Assembly: GCF_000317895.1 (NCBI RefSeq) | Contig: NC_019567.1 | Span: forward strand, 186,001-250,000 | Source of the DNA: Bdellovibrio bacteriovorus str. Tiberius | GTDB lineage: Bacteria; Bdellovibrionota; Bdellovibrionia; Bdellovibrionales; Bdellovibrionaceae | Direction of reading: 5' to 3' | Length of the DNA stretch: 64,000 nt | Shown: one piece after another, positions 1 through 8,073 of the stretch | Position numbering within the stretch: position 1 is the stretch's first letter | How the letters are laid out: each line of letters opens with the position of its first letter | Made by a program: the position numbers and the translations under genes | The notes under the pieces: model-generated | Told to the model about the DNA's origin: nothing | What the model saw: the letters and a program-made list of their open reading frames with translations, nothing else | Database searches by the model: none

Positions 1-840
1 ACTCCGCCACCGATGGAATCAGATGAAGAAGACGTGGCTGAAACGCCACCACCTCCTCCGGCGCCGGTGATTCCGACGATGCCCAAGATCGGTGTGATCC
101 TGGGTGGGGGCGGGGCCAAGACCTACGCGCACATTGGTTTCTTGCATGAACTGCAAAGAGCGAAAGTTCCAGTTTACGCTATCGGCGGGGTTGAATTTGC
201 AGCTCCGATGGCGGCTCTTTACGCCAACAAAGAACTGGCCAACGATGTAGAGTGGCAGATGTTCAAGCTGAAGGATGAAGAAGTTCTGAAAAAATCCCTT
301 CTGGGCGGCGTGAACAAAAATAACGAAGTGACGGTGCTGAAGGACTTTGTCGGTGTGGCATTCAACCGCGCCAAAGTGGAAGACTTTAAAGTCCCGTTTG
401 CCTGTCCGTCATACAACTTGAAGAAGAATCAGGTTTACCTGATGAACCGCGGTGGCATCGATCAGTTGATGTACTCGTGCATGGCGTATCCGCCGTTCTT
501 TAAGCCTTATCAGAACAGTGTGGCGGGGGTTCGCGATATCACGGCTTTGGCGAATTACCTGCGCCAAAAAGGCGCCAACTATATCGTGATGGTCAATGTG
601 CTGCAGGCCCCGGGGGGCTCCAAGCCCTTCACGCTGGAGTCCAGCGCTACTGACAACGTCTTATGGAGTGAAATTGCGGGACTGTATAATAAGCCTTTGC
701 CAGGAGTTGACACTGTCATCTCGCTTGATACATCCAGCTATGGTATTATGGATTTCGACAAGCGTCGTGAGATCATGAACAAGGGCGCAGACTCTGCCGC
801 CCGTCAGTTGAAGGGTCTTACCCGCAAGTGGGGACTTTAG
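1..840 (+). CDS. Patatin-like protein lacking catalytic residues, 5' end outside window
   Basis: The reading frame is open to the left edge, so the true start may lie upstream; the first ATG is at 13. After a Pro-rich linker the protein has the patatin oxyanion-loop motif (GVILGGGGAK, then HIGFL) and the usual alternating order of the fold. The nucleophile elbow, normally GxSxG, reads GGVEFAA, so the serine is replaced. The late DGG/DGA motif, which carries the catalytic Asp, reads AGVRDI. Known patatins are Ser-Asp dyad lipid acyl hydrolases, and this copy is probably not active as one. It may be a binding or structural pseudoenzyme. It is followed 8 bp later by the aminopeptidase gene, whose Shine-Dalgarno overlaps this stop, so the two are probably co-transcribed. 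The family call is fairly sure; the role is unknown. Confidence 0.75.
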   Translation, partial: TPPPMESDEEDVAETPPPPPAPVIPTMPKIGVILGGGGAKTYAHIGFLHELQRAKVPVYAIGGVEFAAPMAALYANKELANDVEWQMFKLKDEEVLKKSLLGGVNKNNEVTVLKDFVGVAFNRAKVEDFKVPFACPSYNLKKNQVYLMNRGGIDQLMYSCMAYPPFFKPYQNSVAGVRDITALANYLRQKGANYIVMVNVLQAPGGSKPFTLESSATDNVLWSEIAGLYNKPLPGVDTVISLDTSSYGIMDFDKRREIMNKGADSAARQLKGLTRKWGL

Positions 841-848
841 GAGAATTT

Positions 849-2171
849 ATGAGCAGAAAACCCATCTATGATATGAACATCTTTTCCGAGAGAAGAAAAA
901 AAGCCGGGGAGCAAATCCCAGGTAGCGCCTTGGTAGTGGCTTCTCATCCGGAATACATCCGCAATCATGACTGTCATTTTCCGTACCGTCAGGATTCCAA
1001 TCTGTTTTATCTGACTGGCTGGGAAGAGCCTGAATCCGTTTTGATTCATCGTCCGGGTTTGACTCCAGAAACCGTGATGTTCGTGCGCCGTCGTGACGTG
1101 GAAAGAGAAACCTGGGATGGTTTCCGCTATGGACCGGAAGGCTGCGAGCGCGAATTTAAAATCGACAAAGCCTATCCGTTTGATGAACTGACCAAAGTGG
1201 CGCCTCAGCTTCTGAAAGAAGTGGATCGTGTTTATTACAGTCAGTACAAAAACCAGGAGATGGATCACAAGATGCAGGACATTCTGCAAACGGTGAAAGC
1301 TCTGCAGGGTCGCATGGGGAATGGTCTTTTGGCGATTCACGATGCGGATATTTTGCTGGGCGAACTTCGTCTGGTGAAATCTGAATACGAACTGACTCAG
1401 TTGCGTGAGGCGTGCGAAATTTCCGCTCAAGCCCATTTGGCAGCAATGCGTTTCACCCGCCCGGGTGTGACAGAGCGCCAGGTGCAAGGGGTGCTTGCGC
1501 ACAACTTCTATATGAGAGGCTCTGCCCGTGAAGGTTACAACTATATCGTGGCTTCCGGAAATGCCGCGACAACTTTGCACTACAACTTCAACGATCAGGT
1601 CTGCAAAGACGGTGATTTGCTGTTGATTGATGCTGGTGCGGAATTTAATTATTACACGGGCGATATCACCCGCACGTATCCGGTGAATGGCAAGTTCACG
1701 GACGAGCAGGCGCGTGTTTACGAAGGTGTGTTGAAAGTTCAAAAGCAGATTTGTGACTATGTAAAGCCAGGGATCTTCTTTAAAGACCTGCACGACATGG
1801 GCACGTCATTGCTGACGGATCTGATGCTGGATCTGGGTCTGTTGTCCGGTCGCAAGGATGATCTGATTCAGGCGCTGGCGCAGAAAAAGTATTATCCGCA
1901 CGGTATCGGCCACTGGCTGGGTATGGATGTGCATGATGCGGGTTTGTACTTTAAAAAGAATGAACCTCGTCCGATCGAAGCCAACATGTGCTTCACGATC
2001 GAACCGGGTCTTTATATTCCGGCAGACGACGCGTCGGCACCTCAGAAATACCGTGGTATCGGCATTCGTATCGAGGACAACCTGCGTGTGACTTCATCGG
2101 GTTCCGAGAACATGACTTCGTCTGTTCCGAAAGAGATTGCTGACATCGAAAAGGTTGTCGGCCAGGTTTAA
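849..2171 (+). CDS. pepP: Xaa-Pro aminopeptidase (M24B)
   Basis: This cytosolic metallopeptidase of 440 residues removes an N-terminal residue that precedes proline. It has the aminopeptidase P N-terminal domain (residues about 1-170) and a pita-bread catalytic domain. Dinuclear metal ligands are visible in order: Asp near 260 (LLIDAGAEF), Asp near 272 (GDITRTYP), His near 351 (PHGIGHWLG), Glu near 384 (FTIEPG) and Glu near 408 (RIEDN). The length matches E. coli PepP (441). The ATG at 849 was chosen over the upstream in-frame start at 828 because GGAG sits 5 bases before it and the family N-terminus fits. It lies directly behind the patatin-like gene and ends at a strong terminator. Confidence 0.93.
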   Translation: MSRKPIYDMNIFSERRKKAGEQIPGSALVVASHPEYIRNHDCHFPYRQDSNLFYLTGWEEPESVLIHRPGLTPETVMFVRRRDVERETWDGFRYGPEGCEREFKIDKAYPFDELTKVAPQLLKEVDRVYYSQYKNQEMDHKMQDILQTVKALQGRMGNGLLAIHDADILLGELRLVKSEYELTQLREACEISAQAHLAAMRFTRPGVTERQVQGVLAHNFYMRGSAREGYNYIVASGNAATTLHYNFNDQVCKDGDLLLIDAGAEFNYYTGDITRTYPVNGKFTDEQARVYEGVLKVQKQICDYVKPGIFFKDLHDMGTSLLTDLMLDLGLLSGRKDDLIQALAQKKYYPHGIGHWLGMDVHDAGLYFKKNEPRPIEANMCFTIEPGLYIPADDASAPQKYRGIGIRIEDNLRVTSSGSENMTSSVPKEIADIEKVVGQV

Positions 2172-2183
2172 ATGTTTAATGCC

Positions 2184-2215
2184 AAAAAGGCTCACCTCAG
2201 GGTGGGCCTTTTTTT
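2184..2215. terminator. Bidirectional intrinsic terminator
   Basis: An 8-bp stem (2189-2196 with 2201-2208, one G-T pair) and a 4-base loop are flanked by A5 on the left and T7 on the right. It lies between the convergent pepP and PAS-protein genes and can end transcription from both sides. Confidence 0.9.
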
Positions 2216-3530
2216 ATGCCATCATGCTGTTGTCAACATGGCGAAGACTTTGTGAAATCACGTAAAGATGATTCTTAAGCTCGCTGGAACGAACCAGGCC
2301 CCATTGGCTCTCGTTTTCGATCGAGCGCAGGGTTTTCTTAAAGCTGGCGGTCAGATTTTCCATGTCTCCCAGTAACGATTCCAGGGCGCTGGAAAATTCC
2401 TTCACCCGGGACATTTCGATTTTCCCCACGACACAAATCACGTCCATACCAGCGGTCACCTTCGACAGCATGTTGATAGACCGGTTCAGGGATTTGTTTT
2501 CATTGATCAATTTCTTGGCGGTTTCTTCCACGTCGGCAAAGTTGGCGGAAATAAGATTTTTCAGAAGATCGCAGTTCTTTAAAAGGAATTCCTCCTGATC
2601 GGAACTTTGGGTTTCCTCGATCAGGTGATTCATCATCTCAATCTGCAGACGTGACGTTGCCATGGAAAAATACATGCGCGAAGCCGCGATGCTGAAGTTG
2701 GCAAAGATCTCGTCAAACTCCCGCGAGCTTTCAGCAATTTCCAGCGCCAGTCGTTCCAGGTTCTTGGAAACCACACTGAGGGTTTTTCCAGCCTCGCCAA
2801 GTTTTGCGGCAGAGATGGTAAGGTTGGTCGTGACCATCTGCACTTCCCGGCAGATATCACTGATGCTTTGGGCCTGATTGTTGCGGCTGAATCGTTGGTT
2901 CAGCGAATCGGCCAGATCAAACGCAGTGCGCGCGGCTTTGGTGCATTTGCCCGAGGCCTGCTGCATTTCGCCCACACGTTCAGATCGATCGACGGTCAAA
3001 GAAGTTTTCTTTTCAAAGTGCAGCAGCAGTTGGTCACGGGACTTCATTTCTTCCAGCAGGGCGCGGGTCATAAAAGCGTCATAGCTATTAAAGCCCCGCT
3101 TGTGAAGTTCTGAAAGCAAAAGGCCTTCGCTTTGTTCCATGTTAAGCCCCGTCTTTTCGCGGGAAACCAGTTCAGTATAGATCTTTTGCACTTCGCCCAG
3201 AAAGACCGAGGTCGGTTTCAGTCGAATCGACAAATACCCATCGGCCATTGGAAAAGCCATGGCAAAGACCCAGTAGTACTTTCCGGTTCTGGATTTGTTC
3301 TTTACGAAAGCGGCGATGGGTTTGTTCGATTGCAAATAGTTCCAGAACAGTTTGAAAACACTGCGGGGCATATCCTGATGGCGAATGATGTTGTGGGGAC
3401 GGCCCAGTATTTCATCTTGTGAATATTCACTGACCCTGACAAAGACCTGATTGCCTGACTCGATTCGCCCCTTAAAATCAGTTTTAGAGAAGAACAGCTC
3501 ATCCAGTGCAAAGTCGGCTTCCAATGTCAT
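2214..3530 (-). CDS. PAS-domain sensor protein, chemoreceptor/Aer-like, soluble
   Basis: This protein of 438 residues has an N-terminal PAS domain of the Aer type (about residues 15-125; includes SQDEILGRPHN and the HQDMPRSVFK segment), which in this family binds FAD or haem and senses redox or oxygen. A long helical region with heptad-like Leu/Ala follows, reminiscent of a receptor signalling domain. I cannot find the highly conserved MCP hairpin tip or a HAMP domain, nor a clear membrane helix. The ATG at 3530 is preferred to the longer frame (3713) because AGGTGA precedes it and the extra N-terminus is low-complexity and unlike PAS proteins. It is transcribed alone, convergent with pepP. 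The output partner is unknown. Confidence 0.7.
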   Translation of the reverse strand: MTLEADFALDELFFSKTDFKGRIESGNQVFVRVSEYSQDEILGRPHNIIRHQDMPRSVFKLFWNYLQSNKPIAAFVKNKSRTGKYYWVFAMAFPMADGYLSIRLKPTSVFLGEVQKIYTELVSREKTGLNMEQSEGLLLSELHKRGFNSYDAFMTRALLEEMKSRDQLLLHFEKKTSLTVDRSERVGEMQQASGKCTKAARTAFDLADSLNQRFSRNNQAQSISDICREVQMVTTNLTISAAKLGEAGKTLSVVSKNLERLALEIAESSREFDEIFANFSIAASRMYFSMATSRLQIEMMNHLIEETQSSDQEEFLLKNCDLLKNLISANFADVEETAKKLINENKSLNRSINMLSKVTAGMDVICVVGKIEMSRVKEFSSALESLLGDMENLTASFKKTLRSIENESQWGLVRSSELKNHLYVISQSLRHVDNSMMA

Positions 3531-3827
3531 CCCATCACCTCGTGCAAGGTCCGCTTTATACTCGACAGAAAATTCGCAGCAACAAATATGAGATATCCAA
3601 TGGAATATTCCACCGCCTCGGTGGAGGTGTTCCTCGCATCTGTTGGGAGAAACGTTCGTCGAGTTTCCGGGCGCTGGTTGTTGCTGTGGGAGCGGATTTG
3701 CGGCGGTTATCATTTAGGGCCTGTAATAAGAGCAGATCGGAACGACCCTCTGCTGATCTGGTACGGAACACCTGCTTGGCATAAACATTGATCTCTAAGC
3801 CACTGAAAACTTAAACAGGAGATATCC

Positions 3828-5192
3828 ATGAAAAAGAATTCAGTGAACTGGAACAAGCTGGGCTTGGTGAGTCTTTTGCTTGCGGCAGGTCCCGCAGGCG
3901 CGGCGGATAAAACCGTGCATTGGGATACGAATGCCTATTGGAGAGGTGGCGATCAATCCTATCAATGTTATGACCGGGGTGGAATTTACCACGAAGGCAT
4001 CTGTCTGGAGGGCTCTGCTTCTGCGCAGGTGGCGGCGGTCATCAACAATGATCTTCGCCGCGAAGGTGGTAATGAAACTTCGATGGGCGACATGGTTACC
4101 GAGGTGGAAGGAAAGATTTCCAAAACTTTCGCCAATCGCCATTTCAAGCAGATCTTTATTTCGATCAGCGCCATCCCGAAAAATCAGGTGCTGGATTATA
4201 ACGAAAAGAATGAACAGAACTTCCATAACTCCGATCGTCTGCGCGCCGATGGTTACGTGGACCGTCCATGGTTCCTGGCAAATATCGGAGCCAACATTGC
4301 GATGACGGATTCGCAGGATGTGACTGTTCTTGCCGGCGCGTTCCCGGTCAGCGGCCTGAATCCACTGCAAGGCAAGCCCAGCCGGTACTATGTGACAGCT
4401 CCTTATGGTTTGATGGTTCGTTATGACAAAGGGATTCAGATGAACTATCAGCTGAAAGAAGAGCTGGATCGTGTGTTGTTGGCATCCTTTAGCGTTGTTG
4501 ACGGGGACACCATCAAAGGTGAATCCAGTCTGGATCCGGCAGACTCGCGTGCGAATTCCTATCCAGCCTATGGTGGCACGGTGGAATTGCGCGTAGCCAA
4601 CGCCCTTCGCAAGGTTTTCGACAAATCAGCTCCGTATCTGAAGAATCATGATCTTTATATCGGTGTGACGGGCGCGCATGGAGACGTGGGAAGCTTCCCG
4701 GGTGAAAAAAGAGCCCAGGATGATATGACCACTTACTTGGGATACATGTTCACATCCAAGTACGGTGAGGCCGAAGTGCGCGTCTTCCGCGCGGACTTTA
4801 CTCGTAACAAACAAGGTGATGGTAACGGCCGTCGTCCCCATGCCCAGCACGTGAATTCAAAAGCTCATGGTGTGGAAGTGGCGATGCGTGGAGTGGAGGC
4901 GGGGCCCTGCGCCTGGGACTTCTATTACAACCAGCATGTCTTTAATACGGACGCCGCATTTGCCGATGGTGAATTTACGTTTGAAAAGGTTCGCGGGGTG
5001 CGCGGCTGGGCTGCCGGCACCACTTGTCGTAATCTGTTGGGCATGAAGAATCTGGATATCGGTTTTGAATATGGCAGCACCCAGCTGGATCGCAAAGGTG
5101 CCAAGGAAAACCTGAAATATCCTAACAAGGCCAATCAGTTCAATTTGACGTTAAGCTATCGCTTTAATATGAATAAATTGTTCGTTAGATGA
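3828..5192 (+). CDS. Secreted, probably outer-membrane beta-barrel protein, unknown function
   Basis: This protein of 454 residues has a signal peptide (basic start, hydrophobic core near residues 11-23, cleavage after AGA near 25). The mature part is rich in alternating polar/hydrophobic segments, and the C-terminus (FNLTLSYRFN) resembles the closing strand of a Gram-negative barrel, although the last residue is Arg after a short extension. A good ribosome site (AGGAGA) lies 6 bases before the ATG. I do not recognise a named family. The last 8 bases overlap the end of the convergent HAD gene, so no terminator separates them. An outer-membrane location is inferred from composition. Confidence 0.6.
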   Translation: MKKNSVNWNKLGLVSLLLAAGPAGAADKTVHWDTNAYWRGGDQSYQCYDRGGIYHEGICLEGSASAQVAAVINNDLRREGGNETSMGDMVTEVEGKISKTFANRHFKQIFISISAIPKNQVLDYNEKNEQNFHNSDRLRADGYVDRPWFLANIGANIAMTDSQDVTVLAGAFPVSGLNPLQGKPSRYYVTAPYGLMVRYDKGIQMNYQLKEELDRVLLASFSVVDGDTIKGESSLDPADSRANSYPAYGGTVELRVANALRKVFDKSAPYLKNHDLYIGVTGAHGDVGSFPGEKRAQDDMTTYLGYMFTSKYGEAEVRVFRADFTRNKQGDGNGRRPHAQHVNSKAHGVEVAMRGVEAGPCAWDFYYNQHVFNTDAAFADGEFTFEKVRGVRGWAAGTTCRNLLGMKNLDIGFEYGSTQLDRKGAKENLKYPNKANQFNLTLSYRFNMNKLFVR

Positions 5193-5928
5193 AGCGATGG
5201 GACAGCCAGGAGAACTTTTCCGCGTTCTCCTGCAGTTCTTTTTCGGTCTTGAACAGTTTGTCATCACGGGAAGCGGCGCTGACGGCAAGGCTCAGATGCG
5301 TCGCGGATTGCAGCAGGTTGTAATCGCCCATGGTGTTGCCGGAAGCAAAGAACGGCCTTTTACCGCCGGTGGCTTCCAGAAGGGCTTCCACTTTTCCTTC
5401 ACGATAAGTGATCGTGCCTTTTTGGCGATCGCTGATCACGCCGTTATCCACTTGGGTTTCCACACCCAGCACATCGTTTTTAGTCAGTCCCAGCATTTCT
5501 GCGCCGGGCTCCACCGCCCATTTAACCGATGCGGTGATGATGTAGACTTTCACACCCCTGGAAAGAAACAGATCGATCAATTTCTTTTGCTCCAAAAACA
5601 CCGGCACTGGAAAGTGACCCTTGACCGCGTCAACGGCCCACTGGTGCACCTGCTCCAGTTTTTGTCCCTGACAGATTTGGGCTAGCCAAAGGTAGGCTTT
5701 GCGCGGATCTGCGGCTTTCATGTCTTCGTAGTGTTCCCAGGGTTGTGGCGGAAGAGTCACAAGTTTGTTGTCGATCTGGTGATGAAAGAAAGTTTCGCCA
5801 AGATCGGTATCCCACAAAGTACCATCCGCATCAAAGGCGGCCACAGGTGCAGAATCCTGTTTTAAAACTTGGTCCAGTGTCGTATTTATGCGGTTCCAAA
5901 TGTCGGTGGAATAGTCTTTGTATTTCAT
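5185..5928 (-). CDS. HAD-superfamily phosphatase (phosphoserine-phosphatase-like)
   Basis: This protein of 247 residues has the HAD motif I FDADGTLWD near residues 32-40 (nucleophile Asp33), motif II in KVYIITAS, and a late GNTMGDYNLL segment that fits motif IV with metal-binding Asp. The large insertion between motifs I and II resembles the helical C1 cap of SerB-like phosphatases. Members hydrolyse small phosphomonoesters in the cytoplasm; the substrate cannot be told from sequence. No signal peptide is seen. The Shine-Dalgarno is weak. It diverges from the acetyltransferase-like gene at 5980 and ends overlapping the convergent gene by 8 bp. Confidence 0.8.
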   Translation of the reverse strand: MKYKDYSTDIWNRINTTLDQVLKQDSAPVAAFDADGTLWDTDLGETFFHHQIDNKLVTLPPQPWEHYEDMKAADPRKAYLWLAQICQGQKLEQVHQWAVDAVKGHFPVPVFLEQKKLIDLFLSRGVKVYIITASVKWAVEPGAEMLGLTKNDVLGVETQVDNGVISDRQKGTITYREGKVEALLEATGGKRPFFASGNTMGDYNLLQSATHLSLAVSAASRDDKLFKTEKELQENAEKFSWLSHRFI

Positions 5929-5979
5929 AGTGTCTTAGTATGAAATATGAAAAGTAAAATGACAAGGAGACCTGAGGGC

Positions 5980-6435
5980 ATGAGCCTGTATTGCCGCGTG
6001 ATTCAGCCGGAAGATTTGCAACAGATTTTGGATCTGGAAAATAAAAAGCTCGCAGAAACCTATCCGGATGAAATGGAACGAATGATTGCCACCTGGAATT
6101 CCAAATTCCGTGTCGAGGCTCTGAACCATTACATCGCCCTGGGCTGGAGTTTTCTGGCTGAGGAGCAGGGCACAAACAAGCTGATGGGTTATTTCATTGC
6201 CCAGCCGCTGTTGTTCCTGGATGGACAGACTCAGACCCTGTGGGTGGAGCATGTGCAGTACAACTCCCTGCAGGCCCGCGATGAACTTTGTGAGCTGGCC
6301 TATAAATTGGGCCGCGAAAAGCATCTGCAACGGGTTTACTTCCCCAACGACAACGGAGTACCGAACTCCGTAAAAGCTTTCAAGGCCGAAAGCTGGCAGC
6401 CGGGGACTCTTTCAGTCAAGACGACAAAAGGATAA
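5980..6435 (+). CDS. GNAT-like acetyltransferase
   Basis: This small protein of 151 residues has the order of a GNAT fold: an N-terminal RVIQPEDLQQILDLE segment, a central strand with LMGYFIAQPL, and a later RVYFPNDN...VKAFKAESW stretch like the acetyl-CoA region and final strands. The Q/RxxGxG/A pyrophosphate loop is poorly conserved, so the call rests on overall layout. The ATG at 5980 is chosen over 5947 because AAGGAG lies about 10 bases before it. It ends 3 bp before the glpD frame, so they probably form an operon. The substrate is unknown. Confidence 0.55.
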   Translation: MSLYCRVIQPEDLQQILDLENKKLAETYPDEMERMIATWNSKFRVEALNHYIALGWSFLAEEQGTNKLMGYFIAQPLLFLDGQTQTLWVEHVQYNSLQARDELCELAYKLGREKHLQRVYFPNDNGVPNSVKAFKAESWQPGTLSVKTTKG

Positions 6436-6438
6436 GCC

Positions 6439-8073
6439 ATGAAGAATTTCTCCTTCGCGAACAGAATTCAAAATATCAACAAGATGAAATCCCAGGATTT
6501 TGATCTGGTGATAATCGGAGGAGGAATCAACGGAGCGGGTGTGGCGCGGGACGCCTCGGCGCGCGGCATGCGTGTGGCTTTGATTGAGGCCCGTGACTTT
6601 GCATCTGGCACGTCGTCAAAATCCTCCAAACTTATTCACGGCGGCATTCGTTATCTGGAAAACATGGAATTCAAACTTGTTTTCGAGGCACTCAATGAAA
6701 GAACCCGCCTGTTTGAAATGGCTCCGCATCTGGTGCATCCGTTGCGCTTTATGATTCCACTTTATCAGGAAAGCCGTGTGGGCATGGGTAAGATGGGTCT
6801 TGGCATGTGGCTGTATGATGCCTTGTCATTGTTCCAGGCACCTGAAATGCACGAACGCCTGAATGCCCAGGCCTCTATCGAGCGCATGCCGGCAATTCGT
6901 CCCAATAACCTGCTGGGATCTTATATTTATTCTGACGCCTATATGGACGATGATCGTCTGGTTCATGAAACCATGAGATCGGCGAATGAAAACGGCGCGC
7001 TGTGTGTGAACTATGTGAAAGCCACCGGGGTTAACTTTGGCCCGGATGGAAAAATCCAGTCAGTGAAGTGCGAAGATCAGCATTCCAGGGAAAAATTTTC
7101 TATCAAAGCCCGCCATGTGATCAGCAGTGTGGGCCCGTGGACTGACGAACTGGGTGAAAGCATCTTTAAAGACTGGAAAAAGATTCTTCGTCCCACCAAA
7201 GGGATTCATCTGACTTTGCCGAAGCACCGTCTGCCTTTGACCAGTGCGGTGGTGATGGGTGCGGAAAAAAGTGATCGCATCGTGTTCGGGATTCCCCGTC
7301 ACGAGATGATCATTATTGGAACCACGGACACCGACTTTAAGGAATCTCCGGAAAATGTGACCACCACACCCGAAGACGTGAAGTATCTGCTTTCAATCAC
7401 GGATCACTATTTCCCGGGTGCCAATCTGACAGCTCACGATATTATCGCAAGCTATGCCGGGGTTCGTCCGCTTGTGGCAGATGGCTCCAGCAGTGAAGGC
7501 AAAACCAGCCGCGAGCACACGATTCTGTCTGACGACCGCGGCATTACTTTTGTGGCCGGTGGAAAATACACGACGTATCGCTTGATGTGCGAACAAACCG
7601 TAAAAGCGGCTTTAAAATTCTTTACGTTTGAAGAGCGTGTGACCTGGGCTAAATCCAACACCATCAAACCATTGAATCCCTACACCAGTGTTGATGCCTT
7701 CCAACAAGCCAAGGTTCAGGCGGATTTGTGGGCGCGTGAAGCCGGGCACTCGGCGGAAGACATGCGCCTGCTGGCAGAACGTTATGGCATGGAAGGCGAA
7801 GAGATCTTAAACAGATATTCTTCCGACATGACTTACTGGCAGCTGGAGGCAGCTCAGGCGATTGATTCGACGATGTGTCTGCATATGCGTGACTTCTTTG
7901 CGCGCCGGGTTCCATTGTTCCTGGCGGATCGCAATCACGGCGTGAAGCACATGGAGGAAATCGGTAAAGTCTTCCAGGAAAAGCTGGGCTGGAACGAAGC
8001 CCGCCTGAAAGAAGAACTGCACATGCTGACTGAATACATGGCCCACGAAGTGGAATGGAAAAAACATTTCTAA
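6439..8073 (+). CDS. glpD: Aerobic glycerol-3-phosphate dehydrogenase
   Basis: This FAD-dependent dehydrogenase of 544 residues oxidises sn-glycerol-3-phosphate to dihydroxyacetone phosphate and passes electrons to quinone at the inner membrane. The N-terminal dinucleotide fold DLVIIGGGINGAG (about residues 22-34) is clear, followed by the family segments ARDFASGTSSKSSKLIHGG and RYLE. A C-terminal helical domain typical of GlpD/GlpA ends the protein. The first 15 or so residues before MKSQDFD look dispensable, so translation could also start at Met16. It lies 3 bp after the GNAT-like gene. It stops one base before the end of the convergent giant lipoprotein gene, with no visible terminator. 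In a predator it may let lipid glycerol from prey membranes be used, which is inference. Confidence 0.93.
   Translation: MKNFSFANRIQNINKMKSQDFDLVIIGGGINGAGVARDASARGMRVALIEARDFASGTSSKSSKLIHGGIRYLENMEFKLVFEALNERTRLFEMAPHLVHPLRFMIPLYQESRVGMGKMGLGMWLYDALSLFQAPEMHERLNAQASIERMPAIRPNNLLGSYIYSDAYMDDDRLVHETMRSANENGALCVNYVKATGVNFGPDGKIQSVKCEDQHSREKFSIKARHVISSVGPWTDELGESIFKDWKKILRPTKGIHLTLPKHRLPLTSAVVMGAEKSDRIVFGIPRHEMIIIGTTDTDFKESPENVTTTPEDVKYLLSITDHYFPGANLTAHDIIASYAGVRPLVADGSSSEGKTSREHTILSDDRGITFVAGGKYTTYRLMCEQTVKAALKFFTFEERVTWAKSNTIKPLNPYTSVDAFQQAKVQADLWAREAGHSAEDMRLLAERYGMEGEEILNRYSSDMTYWQLEAAQAIDSTMCLHMRDFFARRVPLFLADRNHGVKHMEEIGKVFQEKLGWNEARLKEELHMLTEYMAHEVEWKKHF

Noticed and set aside
837-1793. 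Long antisense frame (318 codons) in pepP
   Set aside because: It mirrors the pepP codons and has no ribosome site or family; high-G/C codon third positions create such shadows. The same holds for antisense frames in mreB, prkA and spoVR and for the plus frame at 10993-12204.
3531-3827. Promoter with TTGCGG and TAATAA before the outer-membrane-like gene
   Set aside because: Spacing and matches are weak, so it was not listed as a feature.
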